41,687 nucleotides of DNA from assembly GCF_000754805.1 (NCBI RefSeq), contig NZ_KN150732.1, positions 1 to 41,687 of the forward strand. The letters are read 5' to 3'. Both the position numbers and the translations under genes were made by a program. Below are positions 12,840 through 19,738 of this stretch, piece after piece. The stretch's first letter is position 1; the number at the start of each line of letters is the position of its first letter. The notes under the pieces are model-generated. The model ran no database searches, was not told the DNA's origin, and worked only from the letters and a program-made list of their open reading frames with translations. The DNA is from Yersinia frederiksenii ATCC 33641 (GTDB taxonomy: Bacteria > Pseudomonadota > Gammaproteobacteria > Enterobacterales > Enterobacteriaceae).

Positions 12840-15038
12840 ATGACTGTATTTATTTGTTTATTCGAGCCGAAAAAAGCGGCTCTCAAAAATGGGGCTATAC
12901 CACTGGTTATAGCTCTGGAAGCCATAAATAAGAAAATGGCATCCGCACTGGCCATCGGGAAATTATGGGAAGCCTACCCCGCTGCCGGTGATAACTTTGC
13001 TGATCCGAAAATCTGTGAGGATACTGTCGGGCAACCGCGCCCTGCTGTGGGTGATTTCGATGAGCAGTTCGCACAGGATAATACCTTTGATGGCAAAGTA
13101 TGGACGCCAAATACCGTGGCATCGCCAGAGGATGAGGATGATAACGACGGCGACGAACAAGGCGATGATTCTGGCTTGGTGAACTACGCCAAGTTGGGCA
13201 TTGATGTCAAAGTTGGCAAGATCCTAATGTATGGCTTGCGTGACATTGGTACACACGAACTATCACTAGTGTATGACCTGATTAACGACGACGAGGGTGA
13301 TGCTGGGCTGCGTTCAATTATAACGGCGTTGGCTGGTATACCGGCTGTAGGCGCAATGTATCAGGAGTCGGTCAAAGAACTGGTCGACGCCATTAATGTG
13401 AAGTTTCCTAAGACCCCTCAATTTCCTGAAGTACAGAAGTTTGCCCAAAAATGGGTTGATGAACCCAATAAGCGGGACGAGTTAACTGGAACGAAGAAAG
13501 TTACCCGTATAAACACACCCACGCCTGATGCGCCAATTAAACGCGGCTTTGACCACACCTATAAAACGCTTGATCTCGAAGTCGCCCTCGCCTTGGTACC
13601 CACTGTTTTGAACTGTTGGGAAATCTACTCAGCAGAAATGAGGCAGGCAAAAGAGCTGATGGATAGCAATGATGATGCCTGGCGCAAGTGGTCTACCGAA
13701 TTGCGCGTTCGCAGCGATGCGTTGTCTATTCCGCGTGAAACCATCTTTGAGATGATCCGCGCGGGTAAAGAAAAACCTATCTTCCTAACCGATGCCGCAG
13801 CCAGGAAAGAATTTATCTCACAATATTTAGCCGTTAAAGGCCCACAGCCCGCAGTTAAAAATCTAGGCGACGGCAAGTTCTCTATTGATGGTCTGGTCGG
13901 TGGTGAACAGCCAGCGGCAAACAGTGAAACAAAACTGGCATTGGTTGCCAATTCTGGGCCAGAAACTGAAACAAAACCGCCAATTGTTGCAACAGAACAG
14001 GAAAACCCTTCACAGGAACCTATCTCCGATAATGCCGCTCAACAGGCTAAAGAGACATTGGATAAGTTGGGTTACAGCGTTTATGCCTCAACTGATGAGA
14101 AGCCAGCAGAGATAATTGAGACGGCACAGCAAAATGACGTTGCTACCGTAGCGGTTACGGCTGATGAGTTCCAACACCGCGCCGGGTTGATTGAGCAAGA
14201 GATTGCGCAGAAATCCCCTGCGGAGCAAGAAAACCTGCATATCTGGAAATCAGTACAACGCACAGATCCACGCTTTACCAAACCTGTAGAGGGTGCGGGA
14301 TATGTAGCTACAAGCATTAACGCTGAATATATGTTTATGCGAGCCACCGAAGTATTCGGCCCAGTTGGTGAGGGTTGGGGCTATACCATTCTTGAAGAAA
14401 AGATGCTTTCAGGCGCGCCAATGTCCGAGGCTATTTACGACGATAACAAGAAATATGTTGGTAACCGGCTTATTCGTGATGCCGATGGCACATTGATATG
14501 CGAACAAAATCACTCGATCAAAATTCAATTCTGGTACTCAGTCGAGGGTGATGTGCGTGGCGAGATCGAAAGTTACGGAGCCACCCCTTACATGTATAAA
14601 ACCAATAAAGGAATTAAGGCAGATAGCGAGGTAATCAAAAAGAGCCTCACTGACGCCATTAAGAAAGCATTATCTATGCTGGGCTTTAGCGCCGACGTAT
14701 GGCTCGGCATGCACGATAACCCCGAGTATAAAGCAGAAAATGACATTGAGTTTGCTATCAAGAACGCCAGTGAAAAAGCTGGTGACTCAGTTCGTCTGCG
14801 CAAAGAACTGGATGAGAAGTTAACCAAAGTAGGCAATACCATTACGAGCGCCGTCACCACCAACGAAGTGAACAAGGTTTATAGCACCATTGCGCGTGAA
14901 GTTGATGTACATCGCAAAGATGCCGAAGCCAAAGCCGATCACGAACACGCCAATTACCTCAAAACCCGCCTGCTTGCGTTACACCGCTTAACTGAAAAAC
15001 GGGTTGCTGAACTTACCGCACAGGAGCCGACATTATGA
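12840..15038 (+). CDS. Fusion of RecE-like N-terminal domain and Rad52/ERF-like annealing protein
   Basis: This protein has 732 residues. The first 85 or so (KAALKNGAIPLVIALEAINK to FDGKVWTP) resemble the N-terminal domain of E. coli Rac RecE, a part with no nuclease activity. An acidic stretch (about 98-111), a middle region, and a linker (about 370-420) follow. From about 466 there is a single-strand annealing domain: FGPVGEGWGY (about 505), then a central beta region, and SLTDAIKKALSMLGFSADVW (about 601-620), typical of phage annealing proteins. The C-terminus is charged and helical. The RecE exonuclease domain is missing and no separate exonuclease gene is visible. It probably anneals DNA ends for recombination or circularisation. 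The next gene overlaps by 4 nt. Confidence 0.75.
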   Translation: MTVFICLFEPKKAALKNGAIPLVIALEAINKKMASALAIGKLWEAYPAAGDNFADPKICEDTVGQPRPAVGDFDEQFAQDNTFDGKVWTPNTVASPEDEDDNDGDEQGDDSGLVNYAKLGIDVKVGKILMYGLRDIGTHELSLVYDLINDDEGDAGLRSIITALAGIPAVGAMYQESVKELVDAINVKFPKTPQFPEVQKFAQKWVDEPNKRDELTGTKKVTRINTPTPDAPIKRGFDHTYKTLDLEVALALVPTVLNCWEIYSAEMRQAKELMDSNDDAWRKWSTELRVRSDALSIPRETIFEMIRAGKEKPIFLTDAAARKEFISQYLAVKGPQPAVKNLGDGKFSIDGLVGGEQPAANSETKLALVANSGPETETKPPIVATEQENPSQEPISDNAAQQAKETLDKLGYSVYASTDEKPAEIIETAQQNDVATVAVTADEFQHRAGLIEQEIAQKSPAEQENLHIWKSVQRTDPRFTKPVEGAGYVATSINAEYMFMRATEVFGPVGEGWGYTILEEKMLSGAPMSEAIYDDNKKYVGNRLIRDADGTLICEQNHSIKIQFWYSVEGDVRGEIESYGATPYMYKTNKGIKADSEVIKKSLTDAIKKALSMLGFSADVWLGMHDNPEYKAENDIEFAIKNASEKAGDSVRLRKELDEKLTKVGNTITSAVTTNEVNKVYSTIAREVDVHRKDAEAKADHEHANYLKTRLLALHRLTEKRVAELTAQEPTL

Positions 15039-15535
15039 GCAATACAGCAATCGCATTAGCCGCAGACCTTTTCAAACTGCAACAGTTGGTTGAGTCCTCA
15101 GAGGAACTCACGCCAGAAATGATCGCCGATACGCTTGAGGGGTTAGAGGGTGCCCTGGGGGATAAGCTGGATGCAACCTACGTCTTTGTTCGCAATCTTG
15201 AAGGGCAAGCAAAGACCTGTGATGAAGAAGCGAAGCGCCTAGCTGATCGTAAGCGATCGTTCGAGAACCGGGCAAAGTCGATCAAGCAGTATGTGCTTAG
15301 CTGTTTACTGGCTGCTGATATGAACACATTGAAAACGCCGTATAACACATTCACCGCTCGTAAAGGTGTGGCTAATGTGGTCATCGATAACGAGGATTTG
15401 TTGCCAAGTGAACTGGTAACGGTACAGACCATCGTAGCGCCGGATAAAAAGGCCATCAAAGAAGCCATAGAAAATGGCGTTGATGTTAAAGGTGCGCATA
15501 TCGAAATAGGTAGTCGTAGCCTGCAAGTTCGATAA
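15035..15535 (+). CDS. Gp157-family protein
   Basis: This 166-residue protein matches the siphovirus Gp157 family: an N-terminal helical half with ALGDKLDATYVFVRNLEGQAKTCDEEAKRLADRKRSFENRAKSIKQYV, probably coiled coil, then LKTPYNTFTARKG and LLPSELVTVQTIVAPDKKAIKEAIENG near the end. Members usually stand beside recombination genes; in some streptococcal phages Gp157 has been linked to resistance to superinfection. The start ATG 15035 overlaps the stop of the recombination gene, so both are made together. Confidence 0.85.
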   Translation: MSNTAIALAADLFKLQQLVESSEELTPEMIADTLEGLEGALGDKLDATYVFVRNLEGQAKTCDEEAKRLADRKRSFENRAKSIKQYVLSCLLAADMNTLKTPYNTFTARKGVANVVIDNEDLLPSELVTVQTIVAPDKKAIKEAIENGVDVKGAHIEIGSRSLQVR

Positions 15536-15543
15536 TTTATCCA

Positions 15544-15579
15544 GCCCCGGACCAACGGGGCATTATTGAGGCAAGACCA
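15544..15579 (+). promoter_or_regulatory. GACCAA-loop hairpin followed by initiation cassette
   Basis: The perfect stem GCCCCG (15544-15549) / CGGGGC (15556-15561) presents the loop GACCAA. Six nt later comes GAGGCAAGACCA (15568-15579), directly joined to ATG 15580. The stem differs completely from that at 12369 while the loop is identical, which points to selection on the structure and loop. Confidence 0.75.
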
Positions 15580-15753
15580 ATGCTAAGAAAGACACAAAAG
15601 CGGCACGAACTGGCCTATATAACACTCCCAGACGGAAGAACGGGAACCATCCACACCGATCGCCGCTGTGATGTTCACTATGATTTTCCAACTGATGTGC
15701 GCATTAGTAGCACACCACCGCAGCCAACCGCTGAAAAGGAGGCCAGGCAATGA
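15580..15753 (+). CDS. Small hypothetical protein, 57 residues
   Basis: The start is fixed by the initiation cassette touching ATG 15580. The protein begins MLRKTQKRHELAYITLPDGR and ends TAEKEARQ. It is basic, with DRRCDVHYDFPTDV in the middle. No family was recognised. The stop overlaps the next start (ATGA), suggesting coupled translation. Confidence 0.6.
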   Translation: MLRKTQKRHELAYITLPDGRTGTIHTDRRCDVHYDFPTDVRISSTPPQPTAEKEARQ

Positions 15754-15905
15754 TCCGTTCTCAACTGGCCGTGTTCTTTATCACAGCAGGAGCAGCCTTA
15801 ACTCTAATTTATGGGGCTGAGGTCAGCGCTGTAGCCGCGTTTTCATTTGGTACCGGTTTGGCTGTGGGGTGCTGGAGGCGTAGAAAAGTACCAACCAAAA
15901 GTTGA
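15750..15905 (+). CDS. Small membrane protein, 51 residues
   Basis: This protein starts at ATG 15750 with GGAGG upstream inside the previous gene. It has two short hydrophobic segments, LAVFFITAGAALTLIYG and VAAFSFGTGLAVGCW, and a basic C-terminus (RRRKVPTKS), so it is probably a two-pass inner-membrane protein with a cytoplasmic tail. Such small early membrane proteins in phages often act in exclusion or host control, but no specific role is shown here. Confidence 0.6.
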   Translation: MIRSQLAVFFITAGAALTLIYGAEVSAVAAFSFGTGLAVGCWRRRKVPTKS

Positions 15906-15941
15906 TTTTGCTTAATCAGAAATAATCAAGCTGCCGCGCTA

Positions 15942-15979
15942 GCATGATGGTAAACCAACACCAGGGAAAACCATCATGC
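15942..15979 (+). promoter_or_regulatory. Perfect 10-bp hairpin covering the start codon at 15976
   Basis: The arms GCATGATGGT (15942-15951) and ACCATCATGC (15970-15979) are exact reverse complements around an 18-nt loop. The right arm contains the ATG of the next gene (15976-15978), and the loop contains its AGGG ribosome site. In RNA this would hide the start codon until something opens the stem. Confidence 0.75.
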
Positions 15980-16182
15980 AGCAATGGCAACCAGGCAAGC
16001 GTCTATTGACCGACTTCGATATTAAGATCGGTAAATTATCAGCCAGCGTACGAAAGCAGCAACTCACCGACCAAGATATACAGCGGGCCTGTTCTGCGAC
16101 CGACAGAGCAATAACCCAAATGATACAGGGGCAAGACCATGAAAAACGACCACGACATAATCACCAAAGAGGAGATGATTGA
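15976..16182 (+). CDS. Hypothetical protein, 68 residues, start codon in a hairpin
   Basis: ATG 15976 follows AGGG by 9 nt. The sequence begins MQQWQPGKRLLTDFDIKIGK and contains SVRKQQLTDQDIQRACSATDRAITQMIQ, which could be a small helical DNA-binding fold. The end overlaps the DUF4224 gene by 44 nt. Position just before the excisionase-like gene suggests a regulator of integration or excision; this is inference. Confidence 0.5.
   Translation: MQQWQPGKRLLTDFDIKIGKLSASVRKQQLTDQDIQRACSATDRAITQMIQGQDHEKRPRHNHQRGDD
16128..16138 (+). promoter_or_regulatory. Initiation cassette copy, GGGGCAAGACC-ATG
   Basis: One-base variant of the cassette directly before ATG 16139. The preceding 40 nt include a weak CTGT / ACAG stem with GACCG in the loop. 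Confidence 0.6.
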
Positions 16183-16372
16183 GCTGACCGGGTATCATAT
16201 CCCTTCAAAGCAATGTGAAGCACTTAAAAATGCTGGGATATTTTTTATAATCCGTAGAGATGGCCGTCCGCAAACTACATGGGGCCATTTTCAAGATCCC
16301 CTATCTCTTCGTCATACCCCCAAAGCAGCGACTGAAATATCTGTTGAGCCTAACTTCGGAGCATTAGATTAA
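16139..16372 (+). CDS. DUF4224 protein, excisionase position
   Basis: This 77-residue protein contains TKEEMIELTGYHIPSKQCEALKNAGIFFIIRRDGRPQTTW, the DUF4224 pattern (L-T-G-Y-x-x-x-S-K-Q, then a GRP turn). Members are small winged-helix-like proteins encoded just before phage integrases and often take the place of Xis. The start is fixed by the initiation cassette. The last base of its TAA stop is the first base of the integrase ATG. Confidence 0.75.
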   Translation: MKNDHDIITKEEMIELTGYHIPSKQCEALKNAGIFFIIRRDGRPQTTWGHFQDPLSLRHTPKAATEISVEPNFGALD

Positions 16373-17382
16373 TGGGGAGAAAACGCAGTAACCCACAAGA
16401 CAACTGGATGCCTCCACGAACATGCAGGGGGCGTTCTGCATTTGAATTTAAGCCTAAGCTCGGGGGAACGATAAGGCTCTGCGGATTCGATGCCAGTCCG
16501 GCCCAAGTATGGGCAGCGTATGAGGCGTTAATAAATGATAAACAGAATGAAAATGTCTTTAATTGGCTTGTTAGTCGATTCTTTCTATCTGCCGATTTTA
16601 TAGAGCTAGCTGTTGAGACACAGAAAGATTATCGGAAATATGCGGTAAAAGTATTATCTGTTTTCGGCGAGGTCCATCCAGATGCAATAAAACCTGAGCA
16701 TATTCGCAAGTATATGGATAAGCGTGGCGTAAAAAGTCGCACTCAGGCTAATAGGGAAAAAGCCTTTACATCCCGTGTCTTTCGATGGGCCTATGAGAGA
16801 GGGATGGTGAAAATGAACCCATGCAAAGGCGTGAAGCAATTTAAAGAAACCAGCCGTACACGTTATATAACCAATAAAGAATACGATGCGCTTTATCAAG
16901 TTTCCCCGCCAGTAGTTCAGGTCGCAATGGAACTGGCATATTTATGCTGTGCACGACAAGCCGATATTTTAGGCATGAAGAAGAACCAACTAATTGATGA
17001 TGGGATCTTAATACAACAAAGTAAAACGGGTATTTCTCAAATCAAAGCATGGGGACCGCGTTTAACCGCAGTTATAAAGCTCGCCAGTCAACTACCGTTA
17101 AACAGAGGAATGAGCAGCATCTTTGTTATCCACCAACAATCCGGTGCCAGATATACAAGAGATGGTTTTAATAGCCGATGGCTGAAAGCCAAAGCGGAGG
17201 CAAAAGAGAAGTATCCAGAATTAGAGTTTAATTTCACTTTTCACGATTTGAAGGCAAAAGGAATCTCTGATTTAAGCGGATCGCTTTACGAAAAACAGGC
17301 GATATCAGGACACAAGAATGCAGCTCAAACAGCACGATATGATCGTAAAATTGCGATAGTGCCAGCGGTAGGAGACCAGTAA
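16372..17382 (+). CDS. int: Tyrosine integrase
   Basis: This 336-residue phage-type tyrosine recombinase has an N-terminal arm-binding region, a SAM-like core-binding domain (about 85-150) and a catalytic domain. Catalytic residues are Arg195 (CARQAD), Lys218 (QQSKTG), His291 (HDLK), His314 (SGHKN) and the nucleophile Tyr323 (ARYDRK). The usual second arginine of H-x-x-R is lysine (Lys294). The gene lies about 115 bp from a tRNA-Leu-derived attP core, so it should integrate the phage at that tRNA gene. It is the last gene of the pL-like operon, as in lambda. Confidence 0.93.
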   Translation: MGRKRSNPQDNWMPPRTCRGRSAFEFKPKLGGTIRLCGFDASPAQVWAAYEALINDKQNENVFNWLVSRFFLSADFIELAVETQKDYRKYAVKVLSVFGEVHPDAIKPEHIRKYMDKRGVKSRTQANREKAFTSRVFRWAYERGMVKMNPCKGVKQFKETSRTRYITNKEYDALYQVSPPVVQVAMELAYLCCARQADILGMKKNQLIDDGILIQQSKTGISQIKAWGPRLTAVIKLASQLPLNRGMSSIFVIHQQSGARYTRDGFNSRWLKAKAEAKEKYPELEFNFTFHDLKAKGISDLSGSLYEKQAISGHKNAAQTARYDRKIAIVPAVGDQ

Positions 17383-17436
17383 AGCAGAAATAATATTATG
17401 AAGGGATATTATGAAAGGTGATTTCAGGCACAAAAA

Positions 17437-17454
17437 AACCGCCTCTCGGCGGTT
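17437..17454 (-). terminator. Terminator between int and attP (minus direction)
   Basis: The 7-bp stem AACCGCC / GGCGGTT with loop TCTC runs into TTTTT on the minus strand (17436-17432). It would block transcription entering from the attachment side, and in a prophage from the host chromosome. It is not a good terminator for int itself. Confidence 0.7.
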
Positions 17455-17498
17455 AACGACATACTCATACTACTTTGTTTTACTTAGATTTGTTTCCA

Positions 17499-17553
17499 TG
17501 GTGCCCGGGGCGGGACTTGAACCCGCACAGCCATAAGCCGAGGGATTTTAAAT
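17499..17553 (-). other. attP: attP core: 3' half of tRNA-Leu(UAA)
   Basis: On the minus strand this segment reads from the anticodon loop (ATTTAAAATCCCT) through a variable arm and the T arm with GGGTTCAAGTCCC to GGGCACCA. It matches the 3' half of enterobacterial tRNA-Leu(UAA) (leuZ type), including the CCA end. The 5' half of the tRNA is absent, so this is not a working tRNA gene but the phage copy that restores the host gene on integration. AT-rich DNA at about 17555-17630 may hold IHF or arm sites. Confidence 0.85.
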
Positions 17554-17673
17554 TGCCATTGGTTTTAAGTTAAAACAATGAGTTAGATATGATATTCATA
17601 ATATATTAACTTTTTTATGATCTTTATAATCAGCGGGTTATGTCAGACGGTAGCCCGCTATTATGAATCCCTA

Positions 17674-17710
17674 TTGATAATCACCACCACTTTACTGTAT
17701 AAAAACACAG
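17674..17710 (+). promoter_or_regulatory. Promoter with perfect LexA box
   Basis: TTGATA (17674-17679) and TATAAA (17698-17703) are 18 nt apart. Overlapping the -10 is CTGT-ATAAAAAC-ACAG (17695-17710), a perfect match to the LexA consensus CTGT-N8-ACAG with the usual flanking TA. The two DinI-like genes downstream should be induced by DNA damage, independently of phage CI. Confidence 0.85.
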
Positions 17711-17732
17711 TTACTTAATGAGGTGTGAAATC

Positions 17733-17975
17733 ATGAAAGTTGAACTGGTTTACGATAAGCGAAACGTGAAAGAGATTCCGGGTGCCAACGAGCTGATCCT
17801 GGCTGAACTAACCAAGCGTGTGCGCCGTGTCTTCCCTAAAGCTGAGGTCAAGGTTAAGCCCATGCAAGCGAATGGCATCAATACCGACGCCAGCAAAGGT
17901 GATAAGGCCATCCTCAGCCGACTGGTTGAGGAAATGTTTGATGAAGCAGATCAGTGGCTAGTTATCGATATTTAA
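17733..17975 (+). CDS. DinI-like protein 1
   Basis: The protein has 80 residues from ATG 17733, chosen for GAGG 9 nt upstream and the family-like start MKVELVYDKRN; a start at 17718 is less likely. It shows the DinI pattern: beta strand, LAELTKRVRRVFPKAEVKVKPMQANGI, then an acidic helix, KAILSRLVEEMFDEADQWLV. DinI binds RecA filaments through its acidic helix and tunes co-protease activity and thus SOS. It is the first of two DinI-like genes behind a LexA box, next to attP and outside the CI-controlled operons, so it can be made in a lysogen. Confidence 0.8.
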   Translation: MKVELVYDKRNVKEIPGANELILAELTKRVRRVFPKAEVKVKPMQANGINTDASKGDKAILSRLVEEMFDEADQWLVIDI

Positions 17976-17988
17976 TTGAGGGGGATTT

Positions 17989-18234
17989 ATGCTGCGTGTC
18001 GAAGTGACGATAGATAAGCTGAATGCGAAGAGCTTTCCGGTTGGCTACACTAATGCTCTGACAGAAGAGTTAACAAATCGCCTCAGTCGGAAATTTAGCG
18101 ATTTTGACGTGAAAGTAAGATTTGCGGGCGCGGATGGATTAACCGTTCTAGGTGGGATGCCTGATGACAAAGAAGTGATTCAGGAGATTTTGAAGGAGAC
18201 GTGGGAAAGTGCAGATGATTGGTTTCAGGCGTGA
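17989..18234 (+). CDS. DinI-like protein 2
   Basis: This 81-residue protein is closer to cellular DinI than its neighbour: MLRVEVTIDKLNAK, LTEELTNRLSRKFSDFDVKVRFAGADGL, and the acidic C-terminal helix VIQEILKETWESADDWF. The start ATG 17989 has GAGGGGGA upstream and follows the first DinI-like gene by 13 nt, so both probably share one LexA-controlled message. A terminator hairpin follows at 18263. Two different DinI homologues in one phage may act on RecA at different stages of induction; this is inference. Confidence 0.85.
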   Translation: MLRVEVTIDKLNAKSFPVGYTNALTEELTNRLSRKFSDFDVKVRFAGADGLTVLGGMPDDKEVIQEILKETWESADDWFQA

Positions 18235-18262
18235 ACTGTCAGTTAATAAAGTAGATGAATAG

Positions 18263-18282
18263 ACCGGGCCATTAAGCCCGGT
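18263..18282. terminator. Bidirectional hairpin between dinI-like genes and tail fibre operon
   Basis: The 7-bp stem ACCGGGC / GCCCGGT with a 6-nt loop lies between converging genes. T-runs are poor on both sides (ATTGTATTTATT on plus), so efficiency is uncertain. Confidence 0.55.
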
Positions 18283-18318
18283 ATTGTATTTATTATACTG
18301 GCATCCCTGCCATATCAG

Positions 18319-18501
18319 TTATGGATAGATAGGCGTAGGTAAACTCACTTGAACATAGTCCGGCATCTTTTCATAAAACACTATGTAGCGGGGGTCATCC
18401 ACCTCAACTTCTCCCAAGAACGAATAATAAATTGGATCTTGCTGGCAGCAGAAATAACTAATAATGACTGCCTCAGTAGCGTCTGCAAATTGAACATACA
18501 T
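18319..18501 (-). CDS. Small conserved protein after the tail fibre gene
   Basis: This 60-residue acidic protein begins MYVQFADATEAVIISYFCCQQDP and contains EVEVDDPRYIVFYEKMPDY. Short proteins of this pattern (M-Y-V-Q-F start, C-x-x-D-P, then D-D-P-R-Y) are common directly after tail fibre genes in enterobacterial phages; their function is unknown and could be fibre assembly. It follows the fibre gene by 13 nt and is the last gene of the late operon. Confidence 0.65.
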   Translation of the reverse strand: MYVQFADATEAVIISYFCCQQDPIYYSFLGEVEVDDPRYIVFYEKMPDYVQVSLPTPIYP

Positions 18502-18514
18502 AGCATTTCCTCTC

Positions 18515-19738
18515 TTAGAACGTGTACCCGTTTATATCAATAACGAATAGAGACACCGTACCGTTTGAGGCCGCCTTATAATAAACCGCCTGCGGGGTAA
18601 TGATGGGGATTTCAGGTAGAGATGCGTTTAATGTTGTTATCTGGGCCGACTGAATCAAATGCTCATAAATCCCTGACGCTGATGACGCGACAAAAATCTG
18701 ATTATTTGCCGGGCCCGTTGTCGTTATCCCTACCCAACCATTAACCGATTTAGCATTAATAGGAACAGTAGCAGCAAGACCGAGGGCCACATAATTTGCA
18801 GGCAAACTAGTCGATGTTGTTACTGGCACAACTGGCGTAATTATTTTCCTATCCGCCTGGTACCCAATAACAAACTGACTACTCGCTATTCTCCATACAC
18901 TAACTAATGCCGAGGCTGTATATCCTGACGGCATAATCCCCGCGCAAACCTCCGGAGCTAACACCGATGTTGTATTAACAGCCAACAATGCAGAGGCTTG
19001 AGTGGATGGGTTGTAAATCGCATACAGCGCGACAAATCCCGTAACCGGAACTGCGCCAGTGTCCATACCGCCAGCGCCAGTGGTCGCCAAGTTAATCGTT
19101 TTGTTGAAGCCAGTTAGCTTGTACTGAAGCCCACCTAACGCCGTTTGCACGATTAATTCATCTGCCGTGAAAGTGGCTGTTGTCGAAGTTGCCGGAATGT
19201 ACATTCGCGCATTGCGTGAAGTTCCCACCACGCCAGTTAATTGCGGCAAATGTGCGACGTCGCTTAAACCAAGGTTGGTGAGAGTGGTATTGACCGCCCC
19301 CAGGCCAGCCGCTGCAATCTCAGCCAGGTTGCTCGATATTTTTAAGGTGGCATCACTTACTGTTTTAATGGCTTTTGGTGTTGCAGCTAATGCTTCACTG
19401 TTGCTGGTTATGGAACTACTTAGCTGTGCAATACCTGCGATAGATGTTGATGCTGCTGGCAGGCTGGCGTTAGCATATGTCTTAATAGCCAGTTCCAGAT
19501 TTGTTAGCAGCGTTGCTGTATCACCATCATCCAGTACATCATGCGCTGAACGGTTCGCAATGAATTGAGCCAGTACGGACGCCACAAATGCGGATTGACG
19601 CCAAATTTTATTTAGCTGCTCAGACTTAGCGACTCCCGATGAGAAACCACCAGAACGCGCCGCCAGCGCCTCATATTGCTCTTGCGTCATTACATTCGAT
19701 TCAACGCCAAGTCCGAACGGGAGAATTTCATTAGTCAT
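18515..19738 (-). CDS. Tail fibre / receptor-binding protein
   Basis: This 407-residue protein has an N-terminal region typical of fibres attached to the baseplate (EILPFGLGVESNVMTQEQYEALAARSGGFSSGVAKSEQLNKIWRQSAFVASVLAQFIA). A repetitive Ala/Ser/Thr-rich shaft (LPAASTSIAGIAQLSSS, DATLKISSNLAEIAAAG) follows, then a beta-rich distal part from about residue 170. The gene is the second last in the late operon after baseplate genes. The C-terminal part should contact the host surface, probably lipopolysaccharide. The fibre is short for a myovirus. Confidence 0.85.
   Translation of the reverse strand: MTNEILPFGLGVESNVMTQEQYEALAARSGGFSSGVAKSEQLNKIWRQSAFVASVLAQFIANRSAHDVLDDGDTATLLTNLELAIKTYANASLPAASTSIAGIAQLSSSITSNSEALAATPKAIKTVSDATLKISSNLAEIAAAGLGAVNTTLTNLGLSDVAHLPQLTGVVGTSRNARMYIPATSTTATFTADELIVQTALGGLQYKLTGFNKTINLATTGAGGMDTGAVPVTGFVALYAIYNPSTQASALLAVNTTSVLAPEVCAGIMPSGYTASALVSVWRIASSQFVIGYQADRKIITPVVPVTTSTSLPANYVALGLAATVPINAKSVNGWVGITTTGPANNQIFVASSASGIYEHLIQSAQITTLNASLPEIPIITPQAVYYKAASNGTVSLFVIDINGYTF

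Noticed and set aside
17499-17553. Functional tRNA-Leu gene
   Set aside because: Only the 3' half from the anticodon loop is present; the acceptor 5' strand and D arm are missing.
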